Positions 34,501 through 46,500 of a DNA stretch of 64,000 nucleotides are shown piece after piece. The notes under the pieces are model-generated. The model saw only the letters and a list, made by a program, of their open reading frames with translations. It searched no databases and was not told the origin of the DNA. The position numbers and the translations under genes were made by a program. The stretch spans positions 219,189 through 283,188 of the forward strand of contig QEOQ01000344.1 in NCBI GenBank assembly GCA_010279815.1, read 5' to 3'. This stretch comes from Brachionus plicatilis. Its lineage: Eukaryota; Rotifera; Eurotatoria; Ploima; Brachionidae. The number at the start of each line of letters is the position of its first letter. Position 1 is the stretch's first letter.

Positions 34501-37500
34501 TGCTTGAGACACTGTAAAAAGGTTCAGAAAGTTTTTTTTTTAGTCGATGCACCGATGACATGAGGATAATTGGGGGGTCTCAAAAAGCAGCAACCCCTCA
34601 ATTTTTGTTTTTAAGGGCTAAAAAATAAATTTCATAATTAATGATCAGACTTACAGTTTTTTAATTGTGACTGTTTTAAAAAAAAAATCTTAAAAATTGA
34701 ACTGAGAAATGAACATATCTAATATTAACTTTATCTTTAAGCTTAAATTTTTAGAAAATTCCGATTTTAAAAATTTTGATATTTTTGAGTTCATTTAGTC
34801 AAAATCTTTAACAATAAATCCTAAATTTCAAAATTTTGATTTTTTGAAACTCGCCCCGTATCCTTTCTATTTAAAGATTAAAAAAAAACACCACATTTAA
34901 ATAACTTTTATTTAAGTTTCATGCAATTTCAAACTCTGTAAGAAGCGTGCAAATTATTTTAGCATTTATTTTCAATTTTCTAAAAAAGAGTATTACTTTT
35001 CAGAAAGTTCAACTCTTCATAACAATATTATTGTTTACATCATTTTTTGTTATTAATTTAGACGTTTTCAATTTTCTTGATTGTATTTCATCCCATTTTC
35101 ATGAGCATTTTTTTTTTTTTAATTACTTTGACGATTAATTTGTGTTTTTTTAAGAAAAAATAAAATCCTCAATAAAATTAATACTATTTTTTATTTTTTT
35201 TTTGTTTCAGCCACTTTTTATTTAAGTTTTTTTGCCATTTCTTTCTTTTATGTTTATTTTATTTTTACTCAAGGAAAAATTTGAAAATATTTTTATGTAA
35301 AATAAACGAGGATTGATGTTGCAAATTTAAAGAAAAAAAATCTTTAAAAGTACGGAATAAGTGATCGGGGTTATTCATTTAAACTTTATTTTCTATTTAA
35401 AAAAAAAAATCCGAAAAAATTAATAAGCTTTACAGTGGTGATTTGATAACAGTATTTTACGAAAAATTATGTAAAATACCGTAAATTAACCAAATTTTAC
35501 CACATTTTACGTAAATTAACGTAAAATCCGAAAAGTGAAAAAGAGGTATTTTATGAAAAAGTGCGTAAATTTTCAGGATTTTGAGATAATTTTGGTAAAA
35601 TTTGGTAAAATTGAAAACGGCCAATTCAAAATTCAAAATTTTTTGAAAAAATGTTTGTTTTTTCCAAAAATCGAAAATTTAAGAAAGCTTTTTATATAAC
35701 AATTTAAAAATAACTATTTTTTTGACCAATTTATTAAAAAAAAACTGTCTTAAATTTTCGATTTTTGGAAAAAACAAACATTTTTTCAAAAAATTTTGAA
35801 TTTTGAATTGGCCGTTTTCAATTTTACCAAATTTTACCAAAATTATCTCAAAATCCTGAAAATTTACGCACTTTTTCAAAAAATACCTCTTTTTCACTTT
35901 TCGGATTTTACGTTAATTTACGTAAAATGTGGTAAAATTTGGTTAATTTACGGTATTTTACATAATTTTTCGTAAAATACTGTTATCAAATCACCACTGT
36001 ATTTGATTTTAAGTTAAAAAAAATATCTTAAATAATTTTTTTATATTTCATTTGATTGCAAGTTTTTTTTTACTTTTAAACATTTTTCTATTAATCTCAA
36101 AGTTAATTATCGAATAATTTTCGAATATTGGTTGTGAATTAGTTTTAATTATTCTCAAAAAAATAAGTTTTTTTTTAAATTTATTTAATTTTTATTTAAT
36201 TCTGATAAATTATGAAAAAAACCATAACATAAATTTTAAAAGCCCTGGAAAATTTCATTAGATTACAAGCAAGCGTTTTAACTCTTTAGAAGATTCATCA
36301 TTGAATCAGAGAATTTCCTAAATTTTTGATCTGTGTCTTATAAAGACAAAAAAAAATTAACATTTATTTAGAAATATTAATAAAAATGACTATTTTAGGT
36401 GAAAAATTACCTTTGAATATTTTTATCAATCATTTTCTATTTTCATTTATGGTTTATTTTTGTTCAAGATTTTAAAAAGTGCTTGCTTTGACTCTTTAAA
36501 TAAAAATCTCATTGAATTATTCAATTTAAATTTAATGAGAAGTTGATTAATTTTTGTGCCAAGAATATTTCGAATTTCATCTAAAGAACGAACAAATTTT
36601 AATAACTGAAAGAATTGTGAAAATTTTTAAAGCATTTTTTTTTTCGGATTTAAAAAATGGATAAAATTTCGATTAGAAATCAGTGAAATTGCAGAATTTA
36701 AAAAAGTTTTATTTGGAAAAAAAAAATTCTAAAAATTGAATAAACTGTTGCATTTAGAAAAAGTGCTATTTATAAATTAAATTTGACAATGCTGAGTGTG
36801 TTGCCATTTCGAATTTTTCAGTAACTTTGGCGATGAATTAATGCATTTTTTTAAACAAAATTAAACCATCGAAAAAAATGAAAGAACATTTTTTGAATCA
36901 ATTTCAAAATAATTTTCTTTTTAGCTCGCCTAAGTTTTTTCTATTATTTCTTTTATTTTTGTTTTTGTTTTTTCTATGTTTCTTTCTATTCTTTTCAACT
37001 AAAATTTAGATTTGAAAAATTTATTTCATTTCGAGAGGAAAAAAAGTAGATTATCACATTCTAAATTAAATAATAATAAATTAAAATAAAAATTAAATTC
37101 GGTTTATTTTCAAGGTAAAGTTACTTTTTTTAAATTAAATTGTCTGATTTAATTAAAAAAAATTAAACAACTCTCGAAATAAAATTATCAAAAATAATCC
37201 AAAATTAACAGGAAAAATAGACAATCAATGTTATGATTTTGAAGAAAATAATAAAACAAAATTTTAAAGGAAAAGAATAGTAATTCAATTTATTAAAAAA
37301 GTATATGAATTTGGCTATATTAGTATTTATCTTTTGAACTTTATTTTTAAATTATTTTGTCGTCATTATAATTACTTGTATTTTTTTTAATACTCTTACA
37401 GTTAGATGAATATTTAAAATTAAAAATTATTTTATTTTTTTAAAAAGATCTACACTGAGTCGAAATAAACCTCAAATTCATTTTAATGGCACTGTTAAAC

Positions 37501-38354
37501 TCAATATTCCAATTGGTTGGTATCGTAGAATCCTTCCTTTGCCAAATGGTGATCTAGTCAGAGGAAGTCGAGGGAATTTAATTGAAATTTGGGATTTACA
37601 AAAAGGAATAATAAAGAGAAATTTGATTAGTTCGTATTCTCGTCCGTTTGTTTTTGGCCTTTTGTCAAATGGTGACTTAGTTGCTGGATATTGGAAGAGT
37701 GAAACACTTTTAGTTTGGGATTTAAAAATAACAAATGGTGAACCGTTGAAAAGGATAATACAAACAAATGACTCCTTTTGGTGCATGACTGTATTGAAAA
37801 ATGATGATTTGGCAATTGGTCAATGGTCTAATGGATATGATATAATAATAAGAGATTCTCAAAATGGATTGATTAAAAAGAAGCTTGTTGGACATTTGTC
37901 AACTGTTTATCAAATAGTTGAATTACCTAATGGCAATTTGGTAAGTTGTTCTGATGACAAAACTGTTAAAGTATGGAACATTTCAAATGGTGCTGTAATT
38001 AAATCAATTACTCATGAAACGGTTGTTTATTCGATTGCTTTTTTACCAAATGGTTATTTGGTAAGTGGTCTATATGGTGGAACAATAAACATTTGGAATT
38101 TAGAAACAAATCAATTGATAAGGAATTTAATAGGACATTCAGCCGATATTTGTTGGAATAACTGTTTGCATGTTTTAGCTAATGGTGATTTATTGAGTGG
38201 TTCTGGTGACGGAACCATCAAAGTTTGGAATCCATCTGATGGCACACTCAAGTTTATATCACCGTTACAAAAAGATTGCGTCTATCAATTAGCTGTTTTA
38301 CCAAGTGGAAATTTTATAAGTTCATCTTATTACGAACTTATTGTTTGGAATTAA
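28522..38354 (+). CDS. Gene C: secreted VWD-EGF protein with C-terminal seven-bladed WD40 domain (tandem paralogue of B)
   Basis: Predicted exons: 28522-28573, 28635-28680, 28736-29108, 29182-29414, 29473-29655, 29718-29820, 29876-30004, 30075-30228, 31172-31356, 31436-32154, 37448-38354 (1027 aa). Exons 1-10 have exactly the lengths of gene B and differ by scattered substitutions. Domain order is the same: signal peptide, VWD (GLCGRWDGKQDTDL), CAECMLMSERSFYCPCDDF, Ser/Thr linker, EGF, 240-aa domain, WD40. The WD exon starts STLSRNKPQIHFNGTV and ends LIVWN. The 5.3-kb last intron contains a LINE fragment, a foldback and a Thr-rich exon like gene A exon 2. AATAAA occurs at about 38394. The link between exon 10 and the WD exon is phase-compatible but unproven. 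Confidence 0.77.
32425..32912 (-). pseudogene. LINE RT C-terminal fragment with (ACT)n 3' tail
   Basis: The minus frame at 32613-32909 reads DRVQRRATKFVSSIRNQPYE then RLKALNIPNLLERRKRGDLI, the conserved thumb region of CR1/jockey-like RTs. A one-base shift later it continues NRTTNIWNSLPNELVEAPNV and SFKAGIDCWMSNN to a stop. It ends in ACTACTACTA at 32423. This is a different LINE family from the one with the GAAGGAGCTTTAGCTC 3' end. Confidence 0.88.
33303..33370 (+). other. Thr-rich linker exon (relic or alternative) in gene C last intron
   Basis: Flanked by AAAAG acceptor and A|GTAATT donor. It reads FTTDTTFETQTTQPTFSANTS, clearly homologous to gene A exon 2. It is 68 nt against 69 nt in gene A, so splicing it between exon 10 and the WD exon would shift the frame. 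It is therefore either a relic or used with another upstream exon. Confidence 0.6.
33644..33979. repeat. Foldback element of the GGCATTGTGAA family
   Basis: Left arm 33644-33765 and right arm about 33855-33979 are inverted copies (ATTGTGAATTTTGGTAC..., AATGCCAAAGCTTAAG, GGACCAAAACATG). Related single copies are at 58037-58243 and 52005-52200, with a decayed one near 10890-11060. Confidence 0.75.
33980..35430. other. Intron of gene C, no gene seen
   Basis: A/T-rich, with open frames only by composition. One dyad, TTGGGGGGT...ACCCCTCAA, occurs at about 34570-34600. Confidence 0.5.
35431..36001. mobile_element. Tc1/mariner-type foldback MITE, TA target duplication
   Basis: The element spans 35433-35999 and begins CAGTGGTGATTTGAT. 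It ends with the exact inverse ATCAAATCACCACTG, flanked by TA on both sides. The arms are complementary for about 240 bp and are full of TTTTACG/CGTAAAA words. CAGTGGTG ends plus TA target duplication suggest the Tc1/mariner superfamily. No transposase is present. A second copy is at 49907-50662. Confidence 0.88.
36002..37447. other. Intron before the gene C WD40 exon, related to the gene A intron
   Basis: The block at 36240-36540 matches 8690-8960 of gene A by eye (GGAAAATTTCATTA..., GAATCAGAGAATTTCCTAAATT). It has no coding content. Confidence 0.6.
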
Positions 38355-39030
38355 TCTTAAAAATTATTAGAATCATGATTTAACTTTTCATTTTGAATAA
38401 ATAAATTTTGAATAAATAAAAGCAATTAATTTTCAATTAAATCAAATGCATGAAATTAAAAATAATTACCGTATTTCATTGAAAAGAAGTCACCACAAAC
38501 AAAAGAAACTTTCTAGTTTTTTAGTCAGAAATTTTGGTTTATTTTTGTTGTTTTTCTCATAAAAATGTGTCTAGATTTAAAGAAAATTGATCAGTCTTTT
38601 TTCATTTAATTGATGCATTTTTTTGTTTCTGATAGAAGAAAAAAATTGATAAATTTCTTTTAAATGAGTCACTTTTTTGGAGTGAAAAATTTTTGCTTAA
38701 AAGAAAACTTTTGATGAACGAACTTAAAATGTTAATTTTTGAGTCAAATATTGGCAAGTTTATTTTAGTTTTGTTTTACTTCTTTTCGATGAAATAAGGC
38801 AAATACATTTTTTTTGAATTTTATTTTCAGACATTATTTTAAAGCATTTTTAGTGGTCAATTTTTAAAATATTAAATCGAACTCATTTCCTATTGGTGCA
38901 AAAATAAAATTTAGCCAACCAGAAACTAAGGTTGTTTTTTAATTTTTATTTTGCTTTTCTTTTTTATAAAATAAAATAAACCGACCGATTAAATTAAATA
39001 AAAATAAGCAAGTTAATTTCAATATCATCA
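38355..39030. repeat. 3' flank of gene C, duplicated at 10165-10640
   Basis: Shares the TTTTAAAGCATTTTTA...GGTCAATTTTTAAAATATTAAATCG block and the AATAAATAAAT polyadenylation region with gene A. Confidence 0.65.
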
Positions 39031-39049
39031 TTTTTTGTATATTTTAAAA

Positions 39050-39350
39050 AACAATATAGTCCTCTCGAAATTATGTCCCGTCACGATTATTTATTTTTAT
39101 TATTTTTATTTATTTGTTTTCTGTACCGAGCTAAAGCTCCTTCAGAATAAGTTAAAAAGTAAAATAAAAAAAAAAATAAAAATAAAATTAAAGTTAATAA
39201 AATGAGATAAAAAAAAGAATCAAAATAAAGTAAATAAGCTAAAAAAATGAAAGTTGAAAAGACATAAATTGGAAAAGATTGTTACATGTTACGATCATTT
39301 ATTTATTTATTTGTTTAATTGTATCGAGCTAAAGCTCCTTCAGATTAAAT
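39050..39350 (-). mobile_element. Two LINE 3' ends in minus orientation
   Basis: Hairpin motif GAAGGAGCTTTAGCTC with GGTACAG (reverse complement at 39121-39145) and a variant (39321-39344). 39155-39300 is the reverse complement of the 3' UTR seen at 51060-51200. Minus-strand 39547-39690 is open (NPHTFIFEPHEEVNKSLRYV) but is not recognised. Confidence 0.7.
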
Positions 39351-39959
39351 AAAAAAAATAATAAAAATAAAAAATTAAAATAAAGTTAAATAAAATAAGA
39401 TAAAAATTAAAAACTAAAAGGTTAAGTAGAATAAAATAAAGAAATGAAAATATGAATAAAATTTGTGAGAGTTAAATTCGATACGTGTTTACAAAATTGA
39501 AACTTAAGGAAAGCAAGACAAAAAAAAAAAGAAATGATTAAAAGAAAAATAAAATAAGACAAAATTAATGCAATAGAATATTTAGTTATTAAGTCCCAGT
39601 TTGTTTTATCCCCGAATTTCTTAAGAACTGATTTCCTAAATACATACCGTAAACTCTTGTTTACTTCCTCATGGGGTTCAAATATAAAGGTGTGGGGGTT
39701 GTAATTTAAAAAGTAAATTTCTAGTATAGGTATTTTAAGATTGAAAAAATTAGAAACCCGGGGTAAAAAAAAAAATTATTTATTAATTTAAATGGGCTTA
39801 TAATATAAAATGCTTATTTTTTAAGTGGGCTTATAATGAAAAATTCATAGTTTTTGAAAAAAAATTCGATTCTTCTCAGAAAAAATAGAAAAAAGTACTA
39901 AAATAATTGATTAATTTTTGGTGAGCTTACAAATTGAAAAATTAAACGAAAAAAATTTT
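39351..39959. other. Gene-less A-rich stretch
   Basis: Mostly A-rich runs. Apart from the short minus open segment at 39547-39690 nothing is supportable. Confidence 0.4.
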
Positions 39960-40145
39960 TAATTTATTTCCATTTCCGACTCATCTTCATCTTCATAATC
40001 ATCATCATCATCATCATCATCAACATTATCATCATCGTCAGCATCTTAATCGTCAATAGTCATTTCTTCCCCTGAACCAAAACCATTTACATCTTGTGCA
40101 TCATCGTCATCGACATCATCAACAAACTCATTATTCAGAATAAAA
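39960..40145 (-). pseudogene. Acidic C-terminal exon fragment
   Basis: The minus strand reads LNNEFVDDVDDDDAQDVNG, then GSGEEMTIDD, a stop (TAA at about 40047), DADDDDNVDDDDDDDDYEDE and a final stop. It is an acidic tail of unknown parent, broken by one stop codon. Confidence 0.45.
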
Positions 40146-40380
40146 TGTTTTTTAAAATTTTAAGCTCATGGGTGTGTATTATTTTGAAAATTTCAATACC
40201 ATGAGACTATAAAAATTTTTTTTATAGTACACACTGAGGCTATGATGAAATTCAGCTAAACTTCATATAAGTATTTCAAAGTTTTTTAAATTAAAATCCC
40301 GGGGTTATAATGAAATTTTTTCTATAAAAAAAAAATATTTTTTCTACTGCGAGAAATATAAGCCTATTCAAAAAAATAAA

Positions 40381-40690
40381 ACAAGCATCGAAAATATCAG
40401 GAAGATTTGTCTTTAAAACCATTCAAGTTGAAGCTCAAACTGGCGGAATAGACTGTGGTCTTTTTGCCATAGCGTACGCTTTCGATCTGTGTCGTAATCT
40501 CGATCCGTATTCTCCGAGAATACTTGTTAGTTGACGGATATTTTATCTAATCAAAATCTTTTACAACTGCTATTCCTAATTTTTTTCTTTTTTAAATATT
40601 GTGCTAAAAACTCCATATGCAATGTGATATGCGAGCTCATTTTAATGAATGTTTAAAAAATAAAAAATTTACAGAATTTCCTTCAAGCCA
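40381..40690 (+). pseudogene. Ulp1-like (C48) cysteine protease fragment
   Basis: Reads IQVEAQTGGIDCGLFAIAYA then FDLCRNLDPYSPRILVS stop. Q...DCGLFA carries the oxyanion Gln position and catalytic Cys of Ulp1-type proteases. After a decayed gap, MRAHFNECLKNKKFTEFP at 40629 matches the usual MRxHxxxCL ending. The catalytic His and Asp part is missing. Such proteases are common in DNA transposons, so a transposon origin is likely but unproven. Confidence 0.7.
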
Positions 40691-40699
40691 CTTAGATCA

Positions 40700-42110
40700 T
40701 ATCCGGGAATATAAAACTGTAAAATATAAAATTAAAATTTAATTTTTTTATTTCGTTAAATTATCTTTTTTATTTTTTTTTCCACATTTTTTTGTTCACA
40801 AATTGTAATTTTTTTTTGAAATAAAATTGTTGACAAAATATACTGTTGATCTTTTATTCAGTTTATAAATTGATTTTTATAATTAATGTATTTGTATAAC
40901 ATCGCACTTTTTCAATGTTATTTCAACATTGGATACATTTTGTAATTCAAACACAAAAAATAAAACCAAAATTTTTTTAAATTATAATTTTATTTTCATT
41001 TTTCACTGAAGGTGCTAACGCTCAATACAGATTTACAATTAAATATTAAAATTTTTAAGTCAACACTTTAAATCAATTTAAATTAATTTATTTTAAAATT
41101 TTATTTTCTGAAAAAAAAAAAAAAAAACAATTTTTAATTATGATGATACCAATAAAACAAGACGCCTTAAATTTTAATCGAATTTATATAAAATTAAAAC
41201 TAAAAATACTTAAAAAGCTCATTTAATTTAAAAGAGTTAAAATCTCATTGTGAAAACAAATCTGTTGAAATAGAAAACAATCAAAAATGGTTTTAAAAAA
41301 TGAAAATTCAAAATTTGGTCCAAAATTTAAGCTTTTTTATTAATTCAGATTAAAAAAAAATTTAAATTCCAAACTGTTTTTGCCTATTTTTTTCTAATAC
41401 AAATTTATTTAATTCACAAAAATACTAAAAAATAATAAGCAAATATTTTTCATTTTATTTTAAGTGATTAAACAATACTAGATTTTTTTTAAAAAAGAAA
41501 TTTAGTTTGGGTACTACAAAAATTGATTAAAATGTCACAATTTTTTGTTGCCAAAATATTAAAAAAATTTTCCAACTATAAAGATTGTACATGAAAAAAT
41601 AAATTTACAATAAACTAAATAGAAATTTAAATTCTATCTGGTTATAAATATCCTTTTTTATCTCTCGACATTTAAATCCATCTGTGATACCTAACGTCTA
41701 CATTCTAAAGGACCTAAAAGACCTACATTCTAAAGGACCAAAGCTCAGCCTAAATTGTATGTTTAATAAATAAATCAATAAATAAAGTAAATTGAAATCC
41801 AATTTTTTTTACCTTATTGACATTTATAATGAGAAAATGATATCTAATATAAACACAGTGCCTGAATATTTTTGTTATCCCTAAAATGCGGAAGATCGAT
41901 ACAAAAATTTGTCGTAAATTTTTGATATACCAAAATGCGGAAGTAGGAAAATATCATTTTATACATAAAAAAAAACTTTTTTGATTTAAAAAAAAAAAAT
42001 TAATAAAAAGTTTTTATTAATAATTAACGTTTTTGTTTTCATTTAAAAACCTTTATTTGATAAAAGAAAAATTTCCCAAATTTTACTATAATTTTTCACC
42101 AAATTCTAAA
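40700..42110. other. Gene-less AT-rich stretch
   Basis: Contains a duplicated CTACATTCTAAAGGACC (41698 and 41723 regions) followed by an (AAATA)n tail near 41765, possibly a LINE 3' end, and two AAAATGCGGAAG words (41884 and 41933). Confidence 0.45.
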
Positions 42111-42230
42111 ATGATTGATTTGAAAAATGAATTCGATTGTAGTTTTGTTAAAAGAATAGACATCCATGACAAGCAATCGCTAGATAAAAATAAAGACCAA
42201 AATGAAAGAAAAAAGCGTCGTGTATTTTAA
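42111..42230 (+). CDS. Small Lys-rich ORF, hypothetical
   Basis: 39 codons, MIDLKNEFDCSFVKRIDIHD ending KKRRVF. No family is recognised. Its setting (short ORF in AT-rich DNA, followed by two copies of TTTTAAAGGCT...TATAGGTAAAAGT) resembles the small ORFs in the MULE-type elements, but no target duplication was found. 42231-43571 has no supportable gene. Confidence 0.2.
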   Translation: MIDLKNEFDCSFVKRIDIHDKQSLDKNKDQNERKKRRVF

Positions 42231-43571
42231 AGTTTAAAAGTTTTTTTAAGAAATTTGATTTTTCCAACAATAAAAAGTATTTTACATTGTTAAAATTGTT
42301 TTAAAGGCTTTATTTATTTTATATAGGTAAAAGTTATTTTATTTTTATAAATTTTTTTAAAGGCTAAAATTTATTTTATAAAGGTAAAAGTAGATTTAAA
42401 AAGTGAAGTTTAATTAGTGATACATTTTAACCCATACTTTAATTTGAATTGCAAAAATTGCATAAGACCAGAAGCTTGAAAAATCTATTTTGCTCACAAT
42501 ATTATTTTTAGATTTTTAAACATATTAAATTTGAAATCTTTTCAAATCTTTACCCAAACACTTATTTTTGTCTTATTTTTATCTTTATACTTATTTTTAA
42601 TTTTTTTTATACATCGCTTTAAAGGCTTTCATAAATAATAACTAATAAATATTTAAATGTAAATGTAAATTATTGATTATATTAATTATTGAATATAATT
42701 TTCAATTTTATTAATTTTTTATTTATATTAAATTTTGTGTTTCTATTGTTTTCATATCTTTCTCATAATTTTAAAATTATATGTTAATTTTTTTCTATAT
42801 ATTTTATTCTAATTATTTTAATCAAATCATTTTAAATATAATTTGAGATCTATTTATTTTTAAGTTTTTGTAAAATTTTGTTTTTCGTCTTTTTTAAAAT
42901 GATATTTGCTTATTTTCTTAAATTTTTATGAAATTTACAATTTTGCGAACGCATCTTTGCAATAAGATTTATAAAATTTTGATTTTTTGAAATAATTAAA
43001 TTAAATTTAGATGTTTCTGTAAATTTTGATATTGATTGATAAGCTGGCCAATTTTACTTTTTTATTTTATTTTAATTTAAATTCAATTCTAAATAAAAAC
43101 TAAGAATGAAAAAAGCTAAAAATAGACAAATGATTTTGAGGAAGCATCAAAAATTTCTCCAAATAAGTGATTAAATTGAAGCATATATTTTGTCAAGCAT
43201 TTTATTTAAATTCAAAAATAAGAAAAAATCAATAAGATTGTTGTGTGAAACATCGACAAAAAAAAATACATCAAAACAGAGAAAGTATATTTATATATAA
43301 TAATACAATTTCCAGTTTTCATAACTAAATACTCTTTAACAAAATAGAAAATTTTGTGAATCGTTTTTGTTTTTTTAAAAATTTTATTTCAAATAAGAAT
43401 CAAAAAAATAAGATAATTATTTTAATAATTAAAACTACTAATTTTACATTCAAATAAACAATCAAACTATTTTTGATGTGTCATCAAAGCTATTCAAAGC
43501 TTTATATATTTTTTTTCTGAACAAAAATTTTCTAAGTTTTTCAGCTTGACAGTGTTTTGCCAATTAACTTC

Positions 43572-46500
43572 TCAATCGCTATTATTGCTAGTATTTAGAT
43601 TATTATAGCTTTGACTATTGCCGTTTGTGCTGTCTAGAATTGGTGTAGCAGAGTAGCAGAGTTTAAATGTGTACGGATATTTGCTAGCTATATTTTAAAG
43701 TAAGTCAAAATATTGTCTAATTTAAAAATTCTAAAAATATAAAAATAACAATATTTACATGGATGGTCAATATCTGTGTGATTAGTTAGTATGAGAGCTT
43801 CAGTGCAGTCAGCAATATTATTCCATTCAGCAAGTCCGGTTGTGGATTTCTCAGCTATTTTTGTTTAATAAGGTATAATTTAGAGTCTTGAACATTTTAT
43901 GCAATACTTTGAGGCCAGGACTGGGCCCAGTCCAATGGCAAAATAAGCCTTAATTTTTTTCAAAATAATTTCAATTCAATTTAGATCAGTGTTTAGATTC
44001 AAGCAAACTTAATTTTCAGCATTTAAATCAAAAATTTTTTTATTTATTGAATTTTTAAAAATAATGACCTTAGCACCTGCATTTGTCTGAGCTAACAAAA
44101 ATTTTTTCTTCAAAATTAAATTCAAAATTTTTGTGTTGATTTTCTTTCAGAAATTTATTTTGCCATTTTTAGCATTTTAGTCGCTCTGAAGTATTTATCA
44201 GATGGAATAAAATAAAAATCCTAATTTTCGTTCAACTTTGTATTGCAAGAATTTTTCTTTATTTTTTTTTTTTTATTTTTTTTCTTTAAATTTTGAACTT
44301 ACATTTTTTTTGAAAAACTTTAACTTTAGTGGGGGCCTTGGCACCAGCGTTCAAAAAGAGCTTATTAAAAAAAAATTTATTTTTAAATTTTCTAATCAAA
44401 TTTGGTAGTTACCTGAGCCACATCTTGTTCAGTGAATCCGGGTGGTGCATTGAACCAGTGGAGGACATTGGCTGGAGCAACAGGTTTATTTTTGGAAGCA
44501 GTCTCATTTGTGGAGTAGCGATTATTGCGGCAATTGGCAAAGTCTTTGTAACTCGGTGTTCCATCTGGCAGTTCGCCCGGCTTTATGGCCGGCTTAAGCT
44601 CGTTCTGGTTGCTCACGTGAATATGAATTTTTCTTCCAAATATGTAGACATTGTTTATGTACTGCAAAAAGTTGAGAATTGAGTCAGAGGCGTTCATCAT
44701 GGCCATGGCTGAGCCCTCTTTGGTGATCAAAAATTTGATCCTTTCCACATTTCCGTACAGACACAGCAAGTTAAAGAGACGATCACAGTTGAACTTGGTG
44801 GTGCACAAATTGTTGATCATCAGAATCAATTGGTTGTCGCTGTTGTGTCGCGAGTTGTTCATCAGAGACGGCAATGAGTCCTTTTTGTTGGACTGGTAGC
44901 CGTTGCGGTCCCCTTGGCCATTCGACCCGTTCGATCTGTTCATTTGGTAAGACTTGTGAGATGGGTTGGTTTGTCGCTGGTTATATGAAGATCGGTTATC
45001 TTTGGGAGTTTGCAGCAAAGGCGTTTCTGTTCAATAAAAAATTTATCTCAATTTTATTTTTGGCATTTTTTTCCAATTTTTTTTAATTGAAAATTTTTAA
45101 TAAAGTTTTAAATTTTTTTTTTTTTTTCTAAAGATGTTTAATTTCAAAAATTTGAAAAAGTCTTTTGATCAAATACTGTGAGGATAATGGAAGTTTAAAA
45201 TCTCAACTTTGAATTTAATTTTTAAATTCGGCAACTTTAATAAATTGGTAAAATTTTTAAAATTTTTAGTTTTTGTTCTGTATTGATATCAAGGAGAAAA
45301 TGTTATTTTATTTTTAAATCCATTGATCACTACTGATCCTTGAAAATTTTATTTTTATATACGATTTTTAAAATCAAGGATTTGCTTGATTAAATAGATG
45401 TAAAATAATTATTTAGGCATTTAGAATTTTTGTAGTTTCCTATACATATTATAAATAATTTGCGCTTATTTATGATTTTTTTTAATTCTTGATAATTCTA
45501 TGAATTTAAAGTTTATTATCAAATTTTTGTCTATCAATTTATTCTAATTACTTTGCAGCTTTGAATTATAATGATACATTTTTAAAATTATTGTTATTTA
45601 TTTTGAATAAAAAGCTGTAAGAATATAACCAGCGATTAATGTATTAATTTTTTTATACGTATTTGGGAACCTTTAATAAAAATTTATCTGAAATTAATAA
45701 ATAAAATAATTTCATATTTTTCAAATTTAGATAAATGTCAAAAATTGTCTGAACAAAAGAACTAAATTAAAATAAGAATAATTTGAAGTGAAAAAAGTAC
45801 CATGCAAATTTTTTAATTGTTTACTGAATCGAATCGCATTTTTGAGTTTAATTTCAAATAATTTTAGAACTATACCATTTTTTGATTGAACAAAAAAAAT
45901 CAAAAAATTTTTTTGATACAGACAGATAAATAAAAATTCTGCTTTACTTGGTTCAACAATTAATTGATTTTTTTAAAAATTATTTTTGCTTTGGCCGATA
46001 AGAGATTTACAAAGACTAATTATTTTAATTGTTAAGTAATTTAAATTAAAATTTAAGCTTTTTGATTTTTCACATAATTCAAAAAAAATTAAATCAGCAG
46101 AATTTATTATCACTCATAAACCTTGAACCAATAAATAATAAAAATTTATTTTTCTGTAATTTCTTTTATTTTTAAAATGATTACAGATCTTGTTATAATT
46201 CACTAAAAATGATTTATGAAGAGATGCCATTCTGAATTTTTTTTAAAATTTTTAATATGGAAATATTCTATGATAGATGAAAGAAATATATTTGAGTAGG
46301 CTCAGCTTTTAAGACATGAGATTTAATTGGGAGGGAAATTAAAAATTAATTAAAATAAATTTTCAAAAGAGAATCTTTAAATTTTACAGACAACGAGCCA
46401 TTGTGAATCTTGGAACCAAAAAATTTAACAAAAATTTTTTTCCCCATCAGTCTAAGAGAAATTCTTCAAAATCTTTGTCAGTCTGCAAACGATTAAATTT

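Noticed and set aside
35679..35897. 72-aa minus-strand frame
   Set aside because: Lies wholly inside the non-coding arms of the mariner-like foldback.
37478..37815. Minus-strand frames over the gene C WD40 exon
   Set aside because: Antisense shadows of the WD40 coding exon.
7933..38354. Recent horizontal transfer of genes A-C from bacteria
   Set aside because: The genes have many phase-consistent GT-AG introns and typical animal extracellular modules, and they match the local base composition.
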